A stretch of DNA of 62,561 nucleotides from a virus. Positions 41,013-48,664 of this stretch are shown here, in pieces. Under the pieces are notes generated by a model. That model saw only the letters and a program-made list of their open reading frames with translations. It was not told the DNA's origin and searched no databases. Each line of letters starts with the position of its first letter. Position 1 is the first letter of the stretch. The stretch covers positions 1-62,561 of IMG/VR virus record IMGVR_UViG_3300045993_000669, one strand, 5' to 3'. The position numbers were made by a program, and so were the translations under genes.

Positions 41013-41371
41013 CCGGAACACACAGGGCCAACGGCGGCTACGCGAGGGCGGAGAAGCTATCGACCGCCCGCCGTTCCGAGATCGCACGGAAAGCGGCGAA
41101 CGCGAGATGGGCCAAATCCGCAAATGATTTACCAATCGACACGGCTGTTGTCGAAGCCTGGAACAGCGGAATCCTTTCGCAAAAGCAAATCGGCCGGAAA
41201 TTCAGGATCACGGAAAACCGGGTGGCGTATCTGGTCCGTGCCGCCCGGCTGGCTGGGATGAAGGTCCGTGCTGCTCGGGATAAGGTGCCGCACGAGGCTG
41301 TGGTGACGCGGGCGGAGTTCGAGGCGTTGGAGCGGCGGATCGCGGCGTTGGAGCGGGGGAAACGGGGATGA
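41009..41371 (+). CDS. HTH-like small protein (hypothetical)
   Basis: 120 residues from ATG 41009 (ATG 41003 in frame is an alternative). It has a basic segment GGYARAEKLSTARRSEIARK and a helix-turn-helix-like SQKQIGRKFRITENRVAYLV near residues 60-79. The site at 41122 encodes SANDLP. Function unknown. Confidence 0.5.
   Translation: MTGTHRANGGYARAEKLSTARRSEIARKAANARWAKSANDLPIDTAVVEAWNSGILSQKQIGRKFRITENRVAYLVRAARLAGMKVRAARDKVPHEAVVTRAEFEALERRIAALERGKRG
41122..41130 (+). promoter_or_regulatory. Dispersed AAATGATTT site 5
   Basis: Context CGCAAATGATTTACC inside the 41009 gene, encoding SANDLP with codons AAT GAT TTA. It is 434 bases past the end of array 2. Confidence 0.6.
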
Positions 41372-41571
41372 GGACGGTTATCCTGCTGCCCCTCCGGCTC
41401 GGCCATTTCGCCACGCGCAGGAATATCGCGATCACTTCGCAGAATCGGCACGCGTTCTCCGCGGCGCAACACGACGGCCTGATATCGATCACGCCGATTA
41501 CCAGCACGACGGCCTGGGTTGAACTGACCGCCAAGGGCCGGGCCGAGATCGATCGGAAGGGGGGAGCGTGA
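41368..41571 (+). CDS. Small protein (hypothetical)
   Basis: 67 residues overlapping the previous gene by four bases and the methyltransferase by four. MRTVILLPLRLGHFATRRNI, then SITPITSTTAWVELTAKGRA. Mixed strand and loop prediction, no motif recognised. It may be coupled to methyltransferase translation. Confidence 0.5.
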   Translation: MRTVILLPLRLGHFATRRNIAITSQNRHAFSAAQHDGLISITPITSTTAWVELTAKGRAEIDRKGGA

Positions 41572-42263
41572 AGCCACGCTGCGAGATCATTGGGAACGCC
41601 ACGCTGATTTTAGGCGATTGCCGCGAGATACTCCCGACGCTCGGGCCGGTGGATGCCGTGGTGACCGACCCTCCGTATGGGATAGCGACGGTCTGGAAGG
41701 GCGGAAACGGTTATGGTTGGGGACGTGATCGTGCTGAACGCAATGCTTGGGATAGTGCGCCTCCGTCACCCGAGACAATCGGCACGATCAGAGATATTTC
41801 TAATCAGCAGATAATCTGGGGAGGAAACTACTTCCCGCTTCCTCCGTCACGCGGCTGGCTTGTCTGGAAAAAACCCGGCAGTGGATTCAGCCTGTCCGAT
41901 GCAGAATTGGCGTGGACCAACATCGATCAGCCAGTCCGATGCTTGGAAGTGCATAGACTTACGGCTCTGAATGGGGAGTTGTCGCCCGGCGGCCCGGTGC
42001 GGCCTGATCACCCTACACAGAAGCCAATCGCACTGATGGCATGGTGCTTGGGTTTCGTTTCAGGCACGATTCTCGACCCCTTCATGGGCAGCGGCACGAC
42101 CGGCGTGGCCTGCGCGCGGCTCGGGCGGCGGTTCATCGGCATCGAGATCGACGAGAATTATTTCAACATAGCCTGTCGCCGGATCGAGGACGCCCAACGG
42201 CAGGCCGATCTGTTCGTGACGCCCGCGCCCGTGCCCAAGGCGGTCCAGACCGAACTGCTCTGA
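41568..42263 (+). CDS. Beta-class DNA methyltransferase
   Basis: 231 residues from GTG 41568. TDPPYG (~33-38) is catalytic motif IV, and DPFMGSGTTGVACARLGRRF (~168-187) is the SAM-binding motif. Motif IV before motif I is the beta class, which includes N6-adenine and N4-cytosine enzymes such as CcrM. Specificity cannot be read from the sequence. The upstream gcrA gene makes GANTC-type regulation worth testing. Some codons here are more A/T-rich than in neighbouring genes. Confidence 0.75.
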   Translation: MKPRCEIIGNATLILGDCREILPTLGPVDAVVTDPPYGIATVWKGGNGYGWGRDRAERNAWDSAPPSPETIGTIRDISNQQIIWGGNYFPLPPSRGWLVWKKPGSGFSLSDAELAWTNIDQPVRCLEVHRLTALNGELSPGGPVRPDHPTQKPIALMAWCLGFVSGTILDPFMGSGTTGVACARLGRRFIGIEIDENYFNIACRRIEDAQRQADLFVTPAPVPKAVQTELL

Positions 42264-42266
42264 CGG

Positions 42267-42296
42267 TTGACCGCGCTCGCCGGCCGGTTGTAGGAT
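42267..42296 (+). promoter_or_regulatory. Promoter candidate for replication genes
   Basis: TTGACC (42267-42272), 18 bases, then TAGGAT (42291-42296; four of six match TATAAT). This TTGAC-N18-TAGG form also appears at 2406. It is the only plausible promoter between the methyltransferase and the dnaB region, and it lies upstream of 42398. Confidence 0.4.
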
Positions 42297-42309
42297 TTTC
42301 GGAGGTTCA

Positions 42310-42337
42310 CGGGGGCCTCGCAAACCCCCGCTTTCTC
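42310..42337 (+). terminator. Weak intrinsic terminator candidate
   Basis: CGGGGG (42310-42315) pairs with CCCCCG (42325-42330) over a nine-base loop, followed by CTTTCTC. The T-tract is short, so activity would be partial. It would end the methyltransferase transcript. Confidence 0.35.
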
Positions 42338-42397
42338 ACGAACCTGCCCAGCGAATTGCTCGTTCCTGGGGAATGACGACGACAGAAAGGGTCTGCC

Positions 42398-42601
42398 ATG
42401 CGTACAATTAACGTAGATGTGTTGCAGGAAAATGCAAGCGCCGAGGTAGCCCGGCGGCGGATAAACGCCGCGCGCCAGCGATTCCTTCAGACCCTACGCG
42501 CCGAAGCACCCTATCTCACCGTCCAGGAACTGCGCTCCGACAACGCCACACTGCGCTCAGCCGCCGATCAGATCATCTTCCTGGCCCACTGCGATGGTTG
42601 A
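42398..42601 (+). CDS. Small helical protein before helicase (hypothetical)
   Basis: 67 residues. Helical and charged (AEVARRRINAARQRFLQTLR). It overlaps the DnaB start by eight bases. It could be a small replication accessory protein, but no family is recognised. Confidence 0.5.
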   Translation: MRTINVDVLQENASAEVARRRINAARQRFLQTLRAEAPYLTVQELRSDNATLRSAADQIIFLAHCDG

Positions 42602-43994
42602 TGGATCGCTCTTCGGGCTGCGCCAGCCGCCGTCCAACCAGCAGGCCGAACAGGCCCTGCTTGGCGCGATCCTGTCCAACAACAAGGCCATGGCGCGGTG
42701 CGAGGGGCTGACGCCGGACCACTTCATCGATCCCGTGAACGGGCGGATTTTCAGCGAGTGCCAGCGGCTGATCAATGCCGGGCGCCTCGCCGATCTCCTG
42801 ACCCTGCGGACCATCTTTGAAAACACCGGGTTCCTGGAAGAAGCCGGGGGAATCGCCTATCTCGCGGGACTTCTCACGGCCACGACCGGGATTATCAACA
42901 CCACCGAGTACGCCCGGGTGATCGCCGACACGGCCCGGCTGCGGCAGGCCATCGACATCGGGGAACGGCTGGTGAACGAAGCCTACGCGGGCGGCGGCGA
43001 CCCGCAGAGGCTGTTCCTGGACATAGCGGCGGACCTGGACAGGCTCGGGGCCGCGCGCCGGGAGAACGCCACCACGACCCTGGCCGATGCCATGCGGCAG
43101 GCCGAAGAGGCCATGGCGCGGGCGCAGGACGGCCAGACGGCGGGCGTCTCCACCGGCTTCCGCTCCTTCGATCTGCGGCTTGGCGGATTGGAGCCGGGAT
43201 TCGTCTACGTCCTGGCCGGACGCCCATCCATGGGGAAATCGAGCCTCGGTCACCAGATCGCGATGAACGTGGCCCGCGCCGGGGTTCCCGTGCTGGAATT
43301 TTCCCTGGAAATGTCAGCCGCACAACTCGGCCGGCGGACCCTGGCGACGGCGGCGAACGTACCGATCGAAGCCATGAAATCGGGCCGCGTGAACATGCTG
43401 GACGCCGAGGCCATCGTGCGCGCCAGGGCCGAACTGTCATCGCTGCCCCTGGCGATTATCGACGCGGGCGGCCAGACGCCAGGGCAGATCGCGGCGGCGG
43501 CGCGTGCCCAGAAGCGCAAGGCCGGTCTCGGCCTGATCATGATCGATCACCTGAACCTCGTGCGTGCCGAGGACGCGGACGCCAAGCACGGGGGGACCTG
43601 GGCGACGGAGCGGGCCAGCGGCGCCGTTCTGGAAATGGCCAAGGCATGCGATTGCCCCGTGCTGCTGCTGGCGCAACTGAGCCGGGGCGTTGAAGGCCGG
43701 GAGGACAAGCGCCCGGTTCTGTCGGATCTGCGGCAGGCGGGCGCCATCGAGCAGGACGCGGATGCGGTCGGGTTCGTGTACCGGCCTGAATACTATCTCG
43801 GGCATGAGCCACAGGCGAAAACCGGGGAGAAGGCGGAATCCTTCGCCGCGCGAAGAAACGATTGGTTTGCCGATAAGGAGAAACACAAAGGCAGTGCAGA
43901 GGTCATCTGGGCAAAGGTGCGAGACGGGGAACCCGGAATCGACAAGCTACGGTTCGACGCTCAGACGGCCACGTTTTGGGAAGAACCCAGGTGA
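42594..43994 (+). CDS. dnaB: Replicative DNA helicase (DnaB family)
   Basis: 466 residues. The N-terminal DnaB domain begins SNQQAEQALLGAILSNNKAM. The Walker A motif is AGRPSMGKSS near residues 207-216. Later RecA-fold motifs include LIMIDHLNLVRAED and the RxxQ-like QLSRGVEGREDKRP, followed by SDLRQAGAIEQDADAVGFVY. It unwinds DNA at the fork as a hexamer. It is followed directly by an initiator with iterons, the arrangement of phage replication modules. Overlaps both neighbours. Confidence 0.9.
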   Translation: MVDGSLFGLRQPPSNQQAEQALLGAILSNNKAMARCEGLTPDHFIDPVNGRIFSECQRLINAGRLADLLTLRTIFENTGFLEEAGGIAYLAGLLTATTGIINTTEYARVIADTARLRQAIDIGERLVNEAYAGGGDPQRLFLDIAADLDRLGAARRENATTTLADAMRQAEEAMARAQDGQTAGVSTGFRSFDLRLGGLEPGFVYVLAGRPSMGKSSLGHQIAMNVARAGVPVLEFSLEMSAAQLGRRTLATAANVPIEAMKSGRVNMLDAEAIVRARAELSSLPLAIIDAGGQTPGQIAAAARAQKRKAGLGLIMIDHLNLVRAEDADAKHGGTWATERASGAVLEMAKACDCPVLLLAQLSRGVEGREDKRPVLSDLRQAGAIEQDADAVGFVYRPEYYLGHEPQAKTGEKAESFAARRNDWFADKEKHKGSAEVIWAKVRDGEPGIDKLRFDAQTATFWEEPR

Positions 43995-44809
43995 GCAACG
44001 CGGCCCGGGAGTGGGCGTTCAACCTCCCCATCACCGGACCTAGGAAGTCCGTCCTAGTGGCTCTGGCGCAACATGCCGATGAGCAGGGGCTTTGCTGGCC
44101 GTCCATATCCCGTCTCGTGCTTTATTCCGGGTCCCAGGAGCGGGCCGTCAGGAACGCGCTGCGTGACCTGGAGGAAGCCGGTTTGGTGATCACTGACCGG
44201 TCAAAAGGACGGGTCGCGAGCCACTACAGGCTATCGTTCAACCCGGCATCTGATGCAAAAGACCCGGCACATGATGCCCCGTTGCCAGAACCCAACCCGG
44301 CATCTCATACCATCCAACCCGGCACGTCATACCGCAACCCGGCATCTGATGCCGTTCAACCCGGCACCACATGCCCCCTAATAGTCAATGAACAGTCAAT
44401 AGAATCGTCAATAGAATCGTCAGGGCGATTACCCAGGAAGCGCGTCAAAGCGAAACCGGAAAAGGAACCCGATACCGTCATCCCGGATTGGATCGATGCG
44501 CGGTCCTGGCAAGACTTCCTCGACCATCGGAAAAAGATGCGGCGGCCTCTCACGGCTGGGGCAACGCGGCTCCTGATCGGAAAACTCGACGGCCTCCGAT
44601 CGAAGGGATTTAATCCTAACGAACTTTTGGACACGGCGACAATGAACGGCTGGCAGGGGGTGTTCGAGCCGAAGACCGCGAACGGGCAGCGGGCGCCGCC
44701 GGCATCAAAAATCGCATGGATGAAAAACATGTTCGGCCCACAGGCCGATCCCGAGCAAGACCGGTTCGATCTCGACCTAAACCCTGAAAGGCCCAAAGAC
44801 CATGAGTAA
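43991..44809 (+). CDS. Replication initiator with internal iterons
   Basis: 272 residues from GTG 43991, overlapping the dnaB stop. Residues ~15-80 are a winged-helix domain of the replication-initiation type (QHADEQGLCWPSISRLVLYS ... VRNALRDLEEAGLVITD). Residues ~85-130 are a repetitive segment (NPASD...QPGT) whose DNA holds six direct repeats. The C-terminus (WMKNMFGPQADPEQ) may interact with the helicase. This matches origin-in-initiator systems such as lambda O. Confidence 0.75.
   Translation: MSNAAREWAFNLPITGPRKSVLVALAQHADEQGLCWPSISRLVLYSGSQERAVRNALRDLEEAGLVITDRSKGRVASHYRLSFNPASDAKDPAHDAPLPEPNPASHTIQPGTSYRNPASDAVQPGTTCPLIVNEQSIESSIESSGRLPRKRVKAKPEKEPDTVIPDWIDARSWQDFLDHRKKMRRPLTAGATRLLIGKLDGLRSKGFNPNELLDTATMNGWQGVFEPKTANGQRAPPASKIAWMKNMFGPQADPEQDRFDLDLNPERPKDHE
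44240..44424 (+). repeat. Probable origin: six iterons and AT-rich tract
   Basis: Six copies of RACCCGGCAYNTSATRC-type 17-mers begin at 44240, 44261, 44294, 44316, 44336 and 44358, mostly 20-22 bases apart (two helical turns). They are followed by an AT-rich tract near 44380-44424 with a tandem GTCAATAGAATC (44395-44406 and 44407-44418). This iteron-plus-unwinding-element order within an initiator gene is like lambda ori. Confidence 0.7.
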
Positions 44810-45356
44810 CCTAACCGTCATTCCAGGCCACGATATTCCCAGGGCTTCACGGCACCTGGAAGAAGCCATCAACCGAATACTTCAACCGTCATCAGACGCG
44901 GAATTTGGCTGGCGGAACGTCGTTGTCACGCCAAGCGATGCCAGGGAGGCCGAGATCGTTGCATCTGCTATGCGGCGGCAATCTCAACCGGTCTCGGCGG
45001 AAGCGTTGATGCGATGGTTCGCGCCGGTCAATATCGGCGTGAAGAACCCGCAGACGAAGGAAGACTTCCTTGCCAAGTGCCAAGCATTCTCCGTGGCTTG
45101 TTCTGAAATTCCCGCGCGGTTTCTGACGGATCAGACAGCGCGGGAGGCCATGCAAAAGTTCTCATTTTTCCCGTCGGCGGCGGAGGTCTATGCGCTGTTG
45201 TCCGCTCACGCCAACCCGTGGAACCTTCGGATATACGCACTGGATGAGATCGCGAAAACGCCGCCGCGGTTGATGGCGCCAGAGCGGCCAGATGATTACG
45301 AGGAAAAGCAAAAGGCCGCGCTGCTGTTGGAGCGGCGCAACTGGCAGGTTCGATAG
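44802..45356 (+). CDS. Possible helicase loader (hypothetical)
   Basis: 184 residues, overlapping the initiator by eight bases. Helical (EEAINRILQPSSDAEFGWRN ... REAEIVASAMRRQSQPVSAE), with a C-terminal AAALLLERRNWQVR. Position after the initiator and the all-helical composition match phage helicase loaders like lambda P, but I see no decisive motif. Confidence 0.5.
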   Translation: MSNLTVIPGHDIPRASRHLEEAINRILQPSSDAEFGWRNVVVTPSDAREAEIVASAMRRQSQPVSAEALMRWFAPVNIGVKNPQTKEDFLAKCQAFSVACSEIPARFLTDQTAREAMQKFSFFPSAAEVYALLSAHANPWNLRIYALDEIAKTPPRLMAPERPDDYEEKQKAALLLERRNWQVR

Positions 45357-45374
45357 GCCATGGCCTGACGGCGT

Positions 45375-45629
45375 TCAGGGGCCGTCCTGTGCGATCCCCC
45401 TGGCCTCGGGCAGCCAGAGCCACGCGGTGCCACGGTGCGCGATCCTGCGGGCGCCACGCTGCTCCCCGATCAGGCGGTACGCCAGCGCCTTGGCGTCATC
45501 GTGGGGCATCCGGCCCCGTGCCCAGTCCTCCAACTCCGGGAACGTGAACGTCCCCCTCCGCCGCATCCAGATCCCCGCCGCCAGCACCAGCGCGGCCGGC
45601 AGCGGTTTCCCCATTTCGATCCCGTCCAT
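45375..45629 (-). CDS. Winged-helix-like small protein (hypothetical)
   Basis: 84 residues from ATG 45629. MDGIEMGKPLPAALVLAAGI, then FTFPELEDWARGRMPHDDAK, ends AWLWLPEARGIAQDGP. The helix-helix-strand order resembles a winged helix. The start could also be ATG 45614. Convergent with 44802. Overlaps the next gene frame by 134 bases, so one of the two may be shorter. Confidence 0.45.
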   Translation of the reverse strand: MDGIEMGKPLPAALVLAAGIWMRRRGTFTFPELEDWARGRMPHDDAKALAYRLIGEQRGARRIAHRGTAWLWLPEARGIAQDGP

Positions 45630-45726
45630 TTTCCCCGTTTCCCCAGAAAGCCAGAACGAAGTTACGCACGCCCAAGCCAACGAAAAGCCAGCCCCCGAAC
45701 AGGCAGGCGTACTGCAGGACGATCAT
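45496..45726 (-). CDS. Small membrane protein, overlapping frame (hypothetical)
   Basis: 76 residues starting MIVLQYACLFGGWLFVGLGV, one hydrophobic segment, then Gly/Arg-rich. ATG overlaps the upstream stop (ATGA), which favours it. Its C-terminal half overlaps 45375-45629. The real end may be sooner than the frame indicates. Confidence 0.4.
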   Translation of the reverse strand: MIVLQYACLFGGWLFVGLGVRNFVLAFWGNGENGRDRNGETAAGRAGAGGGDLDAAEGDVHVPGVGGLGTGPDAPR

Positions 45727-45947
45727 ACCGGCGGCACGTCCACGACGATCCCGCCCGCGCCACGGATCGCGGAGATGATGGCCTCCACGCTTTCTAGGAC
45801 GTGCCATTCTGGGCCTCTGGCGCTGCCGACGTAGATGATCGACCCGCGATTATTCAAGGGCGCGATTGCCTTGATCCACGCCACGTTGATGGCCACCTGC
45901 TCGGGCAGCCCGTTGACGGTCAGGAGGATAAACAGCGGCGTGGTCAT
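45723..45947 (-). CDS. Small protein (hypothetical)
   Basis: 74 residues. TTPLFILLTVNGLPEQVAIN, then RGSIIYVGSARGPEWHVLES: a compact alternating strand-helix pattern. It is coupled by ATGA overlaps to both neighbours. Function unknown. Confidence 0.5.
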   Translation of the reverse strand: MTTPLFILLTVNGLPEQVAINVAWIKAIAPLNNRGSIIYVGSARGPEWHVLESVEAIISAIRGAGGIVVDVPPV

Positions 45948-46087
45948 TGCTTTTTCTCCCGATCCGCCGCCAGATCGCCGCCGCGCCGGGCAACGGCCAG
46001 ATCGGCGTTGATGACGGTCGCGATCAAAAACGCCACGGCGCCAACTGCGAACCCGCCAGCGGCAACCGCGAGATAGAACCCGTTCAT
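45944..46087 (-). CDS. 47-residue membrane protein
   Basis: MNGFYLAVAAGGFAVGAVAF followed by LIATVINADLAVARR: one membrane segment and a charged tail ending EKKQ. Starts and stops overlap its neighbours (ATGA on both sides). It was too short for the usual ORF cutoff. Function unknown. Confidence 0.5.
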   Translation of the reverse strand: MNGFYLAVAAGGFAVGAVAFLIATVINADLAVARRGGDLAADREKKQ

Positions 46088-46140
46088 GACTTGTCTCCGT
46101 GCGGGCAGGCGTGCGGTTCTACGTCGTCGATCTTGGCCAA
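46084..46140 (-). CDS. 18-residue peptide MAKIDDVEPHACPHGDKS
   Basis: TTG start 46140, with the perfect ribosome site AAGGAGG eight bases upstream. Its stop overlaps the next ATG (ATGA). It also lies inside the 3' end of the 46119-46544 gene in another frame. The strong site makes it a credible coupled leader or micropeptide. Confidence 0.4.
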   Translation of the reverse strand: MAKIDDVEPHACPHGDKS

Positions 46141-46544
46141 TTTGTTTCCTCCTTCGTTACAGGGTCGATGAAGTAAATCGCGGCGCCGAACAGGATCAGC
46201 GGGAAACGGCGGGCGAGGATATCCATCCATCGGTTGACGCGAGAGTGGCTTTGAACGCGGTATTTCCGTTCCCGCCATCGATCGTCTGGCTCGCATCGGT
46301 ATCGCCACACGAGCCGGTAGACCACGTTGCCGGGGCCTGGGCCGTTCCCGCCGCCCTCCCCATAATCCCGCGCCTCGGCCTCGGTGCCGAACCCGCCCAC
46401 GCTGCTTGCCATGTTGGCATCGCTGTCCATCAGCACGCTTTCCCAAAGCCCGTCCGCCCGCTGGCGCACCACCACCCGCCATTCGGGATTGCCGGCCAGC
46501 GGCTCCGTCCAGTGCCGGTTGCGGGATGCGCGATCGGGCGTCAC
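46119..46544 (-). CDS. Hypothetical protein with C-terminal membrane segment
   Basis: 141 residues. HWTEPLAGNPEWRVVVRQRA, an Asp/Gly-rich middle, and a C-terminal hydrophobic RRFPLILFGAAIYFIDP. The frame is read from ATG 46544. It may be a tail-anchored membrane protein. Function unknown. Confidence 0.45.
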   Translation of the reverse strand: MTPDRASRNRHWTEPLAGNPEWRVVVRQRADGLWESVLMDSDANMASSVGGFGTEAEARDYGEGGGNGPGPGNVVYRLVWRYRCEPDDRWRERKYRVQSHSRVNRWMDILARRFPLILFGAAIYFIDPVTKEETNWPRSTT

Positions 46545-47068
46545 GGCGATTGGCCGTTGATGAAATTGATCAGTAATTTGGCGTCGTCGATCATGTCGCC
46601 AATCGGCGTTTCGTTGTGGCTCCGAGTGGAGATTGCCAGGATCACGCGTTCCCGCAGCGCGCGGCGTTCCTGTTCATCGGAGGGCTGCATGGGTCCGTCC
46701 CGGTCGTAAGCAGATCGCAACGGCGGAATCGTGAAAGCGTTCGCCGGGGCCGGAGGGGCGGCCTTCATGGCCTCGGCTGCCACGCGGCGCCAAGCCGATT
46801 GGGCGGCGGCGCTGCGTTCAGACAACGTAAAATCCGGGCCTAAATAAATGCGGCTCAGCCTGTCCGCCAGGGCATCCAGGGGTTCATCGAGAGACCCAGC
46901 CGGTTCCGGGGCCTTCGCGGCGGCAACGGCGGCGTCGATCTTGGACTGGACAAGGCATGCCGTGCGGCGCCAGCGGTCGCGCTCTGATCCACTGACGCCG
47001 CGCCAAAACACCTCCGCGGGCGCCCAATGGTCTTCAAATAAATGTATCGCAAGTTGATCGGGGTCCAT
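46541..47068 (-). CDS. Hypothetical helical protein
   Basis: 175 residues starting MDPDQLAIHLFEDHWAPAEV. Charged and helical with no recognised domain; ends MIDDAKLLINFINGQSP. It overlaps the downstream gene by four bases and is two bases after its upstream neighbour. Function unknown. Confidence 0.5.
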   Translation of the reverse strand: MDPDQLAIHLFEDHWAPAEVFWRGVSGSERDRWRRTACLVQSKIDAAVAAAKAPEPAGSLDEPLDALADRLSRIYLGPDFTLSERSAAAQSAWRRVAAEAMKAAPPAPANAFTIPPLRSAYDRDGPMQPSDEQERRALRERVILAISTRSHNETPIGDMIDDAKLLINFINGQSP

Positions 47069-47069
47069 T

Positions 47070-47240
47070 TCACTCTCCTTCTGTCAGTTCGCGGGTCCAT
47101 GCCAGGAACGCGTCCAGCACCCCCGGCTCCATGAACACGATATGATCCCCCTCGGCCCGCGGCGCCCGTAGCTGGACCTGATAGCCGTCGAACGAAACGT
47201 ACAGCCCGTCGCCCAGGTATCGCTCTTCAAACGGTTTCAT
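47070..47240 (-). CDS. 56-residue protein (hypothetical)
   Basis: MKPFEERYLGDGLYVSFDGY begins this small protein, with strands QVQLRAPRA and a helix LDAFLAWTREL. It is acidic and ends TEGE. It was below the usual ORF cutoff. Spacing to neighbours (two bases) supports expression in the same operon. Function unknown. Confidence 0.5.
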   Translation of the reverse strand: MKPFEERYLGDGLYVSFDGYQVQLRAPRAEGDHIVFMEPGVLDAFLAWTRELTEGE

Positions 47241-47242
47241 GA

Positions 47243-47491
47243 TTATTCCTCTTCCACATCATCCCAGTGCCGGCGTTCGGAATGAACGCTCACCCGGAGC
47301 GATCCCATTGCCGCTGCCCAGGCCCGCCACACGGGCTGGTTCGCCCGCGTGAAAGCGTCCACCACGATCCGCACCAGCAGCCGGTCCAGCACGATCAAAC
47401 GCCGGATAGCCCGGACCCCAGCCAGGAACATCATCCCGTTCGCCACCAGCAAGGCAACGTTGGCGCCCAGCAGCACGGTCAGCCAATCCAT
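47243..47491 (-). CDS. Small membrane protein (hypothetical)
   Basis: 82 residues. A hydrophobic start (MDWLTVLLGANVALLVANGM) with a second hydrophobic stretch near residues 28-48, then a polar C-terminus ending VEEE. Overlaps the upstream gene by 13 bases. Function unknown. Confidence 0.5.
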   Translation of the reverse strand: MDWLTVLLGANVALLVANGMMFLAGVRAIRRLIVLDRLLVRIVVDAFTRANQPVWRAWAAAMGSLRVSVHSERRHWDDVEEE

Positions 47492-47733
47492 GGCCCGTCC
47501 CCCCCTTCGTCTCCCTCATCCTTGGCCGGCGGCGGCGGCGGCCGGTTGCGTGCCATCCATGCGGCATACCGTGTCAGCCACTCTTCCATTGGCTCCGTCA
47601 TCTTCACCTTGCCGTGCCAGATGCGGACGGCGGTTTGCCATTGCACGCCCATGGTCCCGGCGATCAGGCCCGGCCCGTGTCCGGTCTCCCGCAGCCGCGC
47701 GATCAGGTCGCGCTGGGGTGCGGGCGCCTTCAT
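47479..47733 (-). CDS. HTH-like small protein (hypothetical)
   Basis: 84 residues from ATG 47733. RDLIARLRETGHGPGLIAGT with VQWQTAVRIWHGKVKMTEPM is a helix-turn-helix pattern. The C-terminus is Pro-rich and acidic. The start is fixed by overlap with the upstream stop. Possible DNA-binding regulator. Confidence 0.5.
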   Translation of the reverse strand: MKAPAPQRDLIARLRETGHGPGLIAGTMGVQWQTAVRIWHGKVKMTEPMEEWLTRYAAWMARNRPPPPPAKDEGDEGGDGPWIG

Positions 47734-48056
47734 GGGCTGCCATCCCGCAGCCGCGGACACAGTTCGATCACGCGGCGTGCATCACGGGCGTTCATCAGGC
47801 TGATATGGCAGTCTTTCTTGCTCATCTGCATCATATCCGCCAATCGGCTGTAGGCGGCGCTCCTGCTCATGATTTTGTCTTTCCAGATCGGATCGAAGGC
47901 TGCATGTGCCTGTATCCGCGAAAAATGGGTTTCCCGGTCAACGAGCGGTTTCCCGCCCCAGGACCAAAGGCCGCAGCACTCCGCCTTGTCGCCAAACTTG
48001 CCCTTGCTGGCCTTGGCTGGGTTGCCGCACCTGGGGCAGATCGGCGGGGCTTTCAT
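47730..48056 (-). CDS. Zinc-finger-containing protein (DUF3268-like)
   Basis: 108 residues from ATG 48056. MKAPPICPRCGNPAKASKGK and ECCGLW form the zinc-binding Cys pairs. RIQAHAAFDPIWKDKIMSRS matches the conserved AHxxFDxxW region of zinc-finger-containing DUF3268 proteins. Function unknown. It is part of the leftward accessory operon. Confidence 0.6.
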   Translation of the reverse strand: MKAPPICPRCGNPAKASKGKFGDKAECCGLWSWGGKPLVDRETHFSRIQAHAAFDPIWKDKIMSRSAAYSRLADMMQMSKKDCHISLMNARDARRVIELCPRLRDGSP

Positions 48057-48451
48057 TCCTCGTCCTCTGGCCACGCGGCCAGCACCGGCAGGTCTTCGGG
48101 GTCCAGCGCGGCCGGTTTCTCGATCTCGTAATCCTCCAGGCTTTCCACGATGGTTTCCCATTCATCGATCAGCCGGAGCGTTTCCTCGCCCTTCGCGCTG
48201 TCCTGCCAGGTTTCGCTTTTGGCCTCGTATTGGTCGCGCCAGCCGTCGATGACGTTTTCCTTGGCCCACTCCCGCAGGTCCGATTGGGCGCCGTTGAACT
48301 CGGCCAACGCCTCCCGCAGCGGCGCGAATGCCTCTGTCACGGCGGCGTTGTATGCCTCCATGGCCTCGCTCAGTTCCTCGTATCGTGTGGATAGCTGGGC
48401 CGTCAGCGCGTCCAGATCGGCGCGGGCGGCCTTCTTCAATGTGAATGCCAT
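48053..48451 (-). CDS. Coiled-coil protein (hypothetical)
   Basis: 132 residues. Long helical coiled coil (LKKAARADLDALTAQLSTRY ... EAYNAAVTEAFAPLREALAE), acidic C-terminus DLPVLAAWPEDEE. Its leader carries AAGGAACGAAACG before the ATG, also used by the 48664 gene. Function unknown. Confidence 0.55.
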   Translation of the reverse strand: MAFTLKKAARADLDALTAQLSTRYEELSEAMEAYNAAVTEAFAPLREALAEFNGAQSDLREWAKENVIDGWRDQYEAKSETWQDSAKGEETLRLIDEWETIVESLEDYEIEKPAALDPEDLPVLAAWPEDEE

Positions 48452-48463
48452 CGTTTCGTTCCT

Positions 48464-48664
48464 TTATTGGCTAACCCATTCCGGTTCGCTGATTTCCGCG
48501 CCGTCCTCAAACCATTGGACCTTGCCGTCCGACCGCTCGAACTTGACCGTCCGGCCTTCCTGGCGGCTTTCACAAATCGCATCCCAGTCGATGCCATTGC
48601 CTAGCGATGCCTCGCCGCCGGCATCGTCATAGGCGTAGATCTGCCCGTTGATTCCCGCTCGCAT
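48464..48664 (-). CDS. Small beta-rich protein (hypothetical)
   Basis: 66 residues, MRAGINGQIYAYDDAGGEAS, then RTVKFERSDGKVQWFEDGAE. Strand-rich and acidic. The dispersed site at 48685 lies 20 bases upstream of its ATG, between the upstream gene's stop and this gene. Function unknown. Confidence 0.5.
   Translation of the reverse strand: MRAGINGQIYAYDDAGGEASLGNGIDWDAICESRQEGRTVKFERSDGKVQWFEDGAEISEPEWVSQ

Noticed and set aside
40156-41371. Long Pro/Arg/Gly-rich frames across pentamer array 2, on both strands
   Set aside because: The 5-base repeat leaves all six frames open; none has convincing codon usage or a domain in the array part.
44240-44374. CRISPR-like array
   Set aside because: The 17-mers are degenerate, closely spaced (~21 bases) and in coding frame of a replication initiator; no spacers of CRISPR size.
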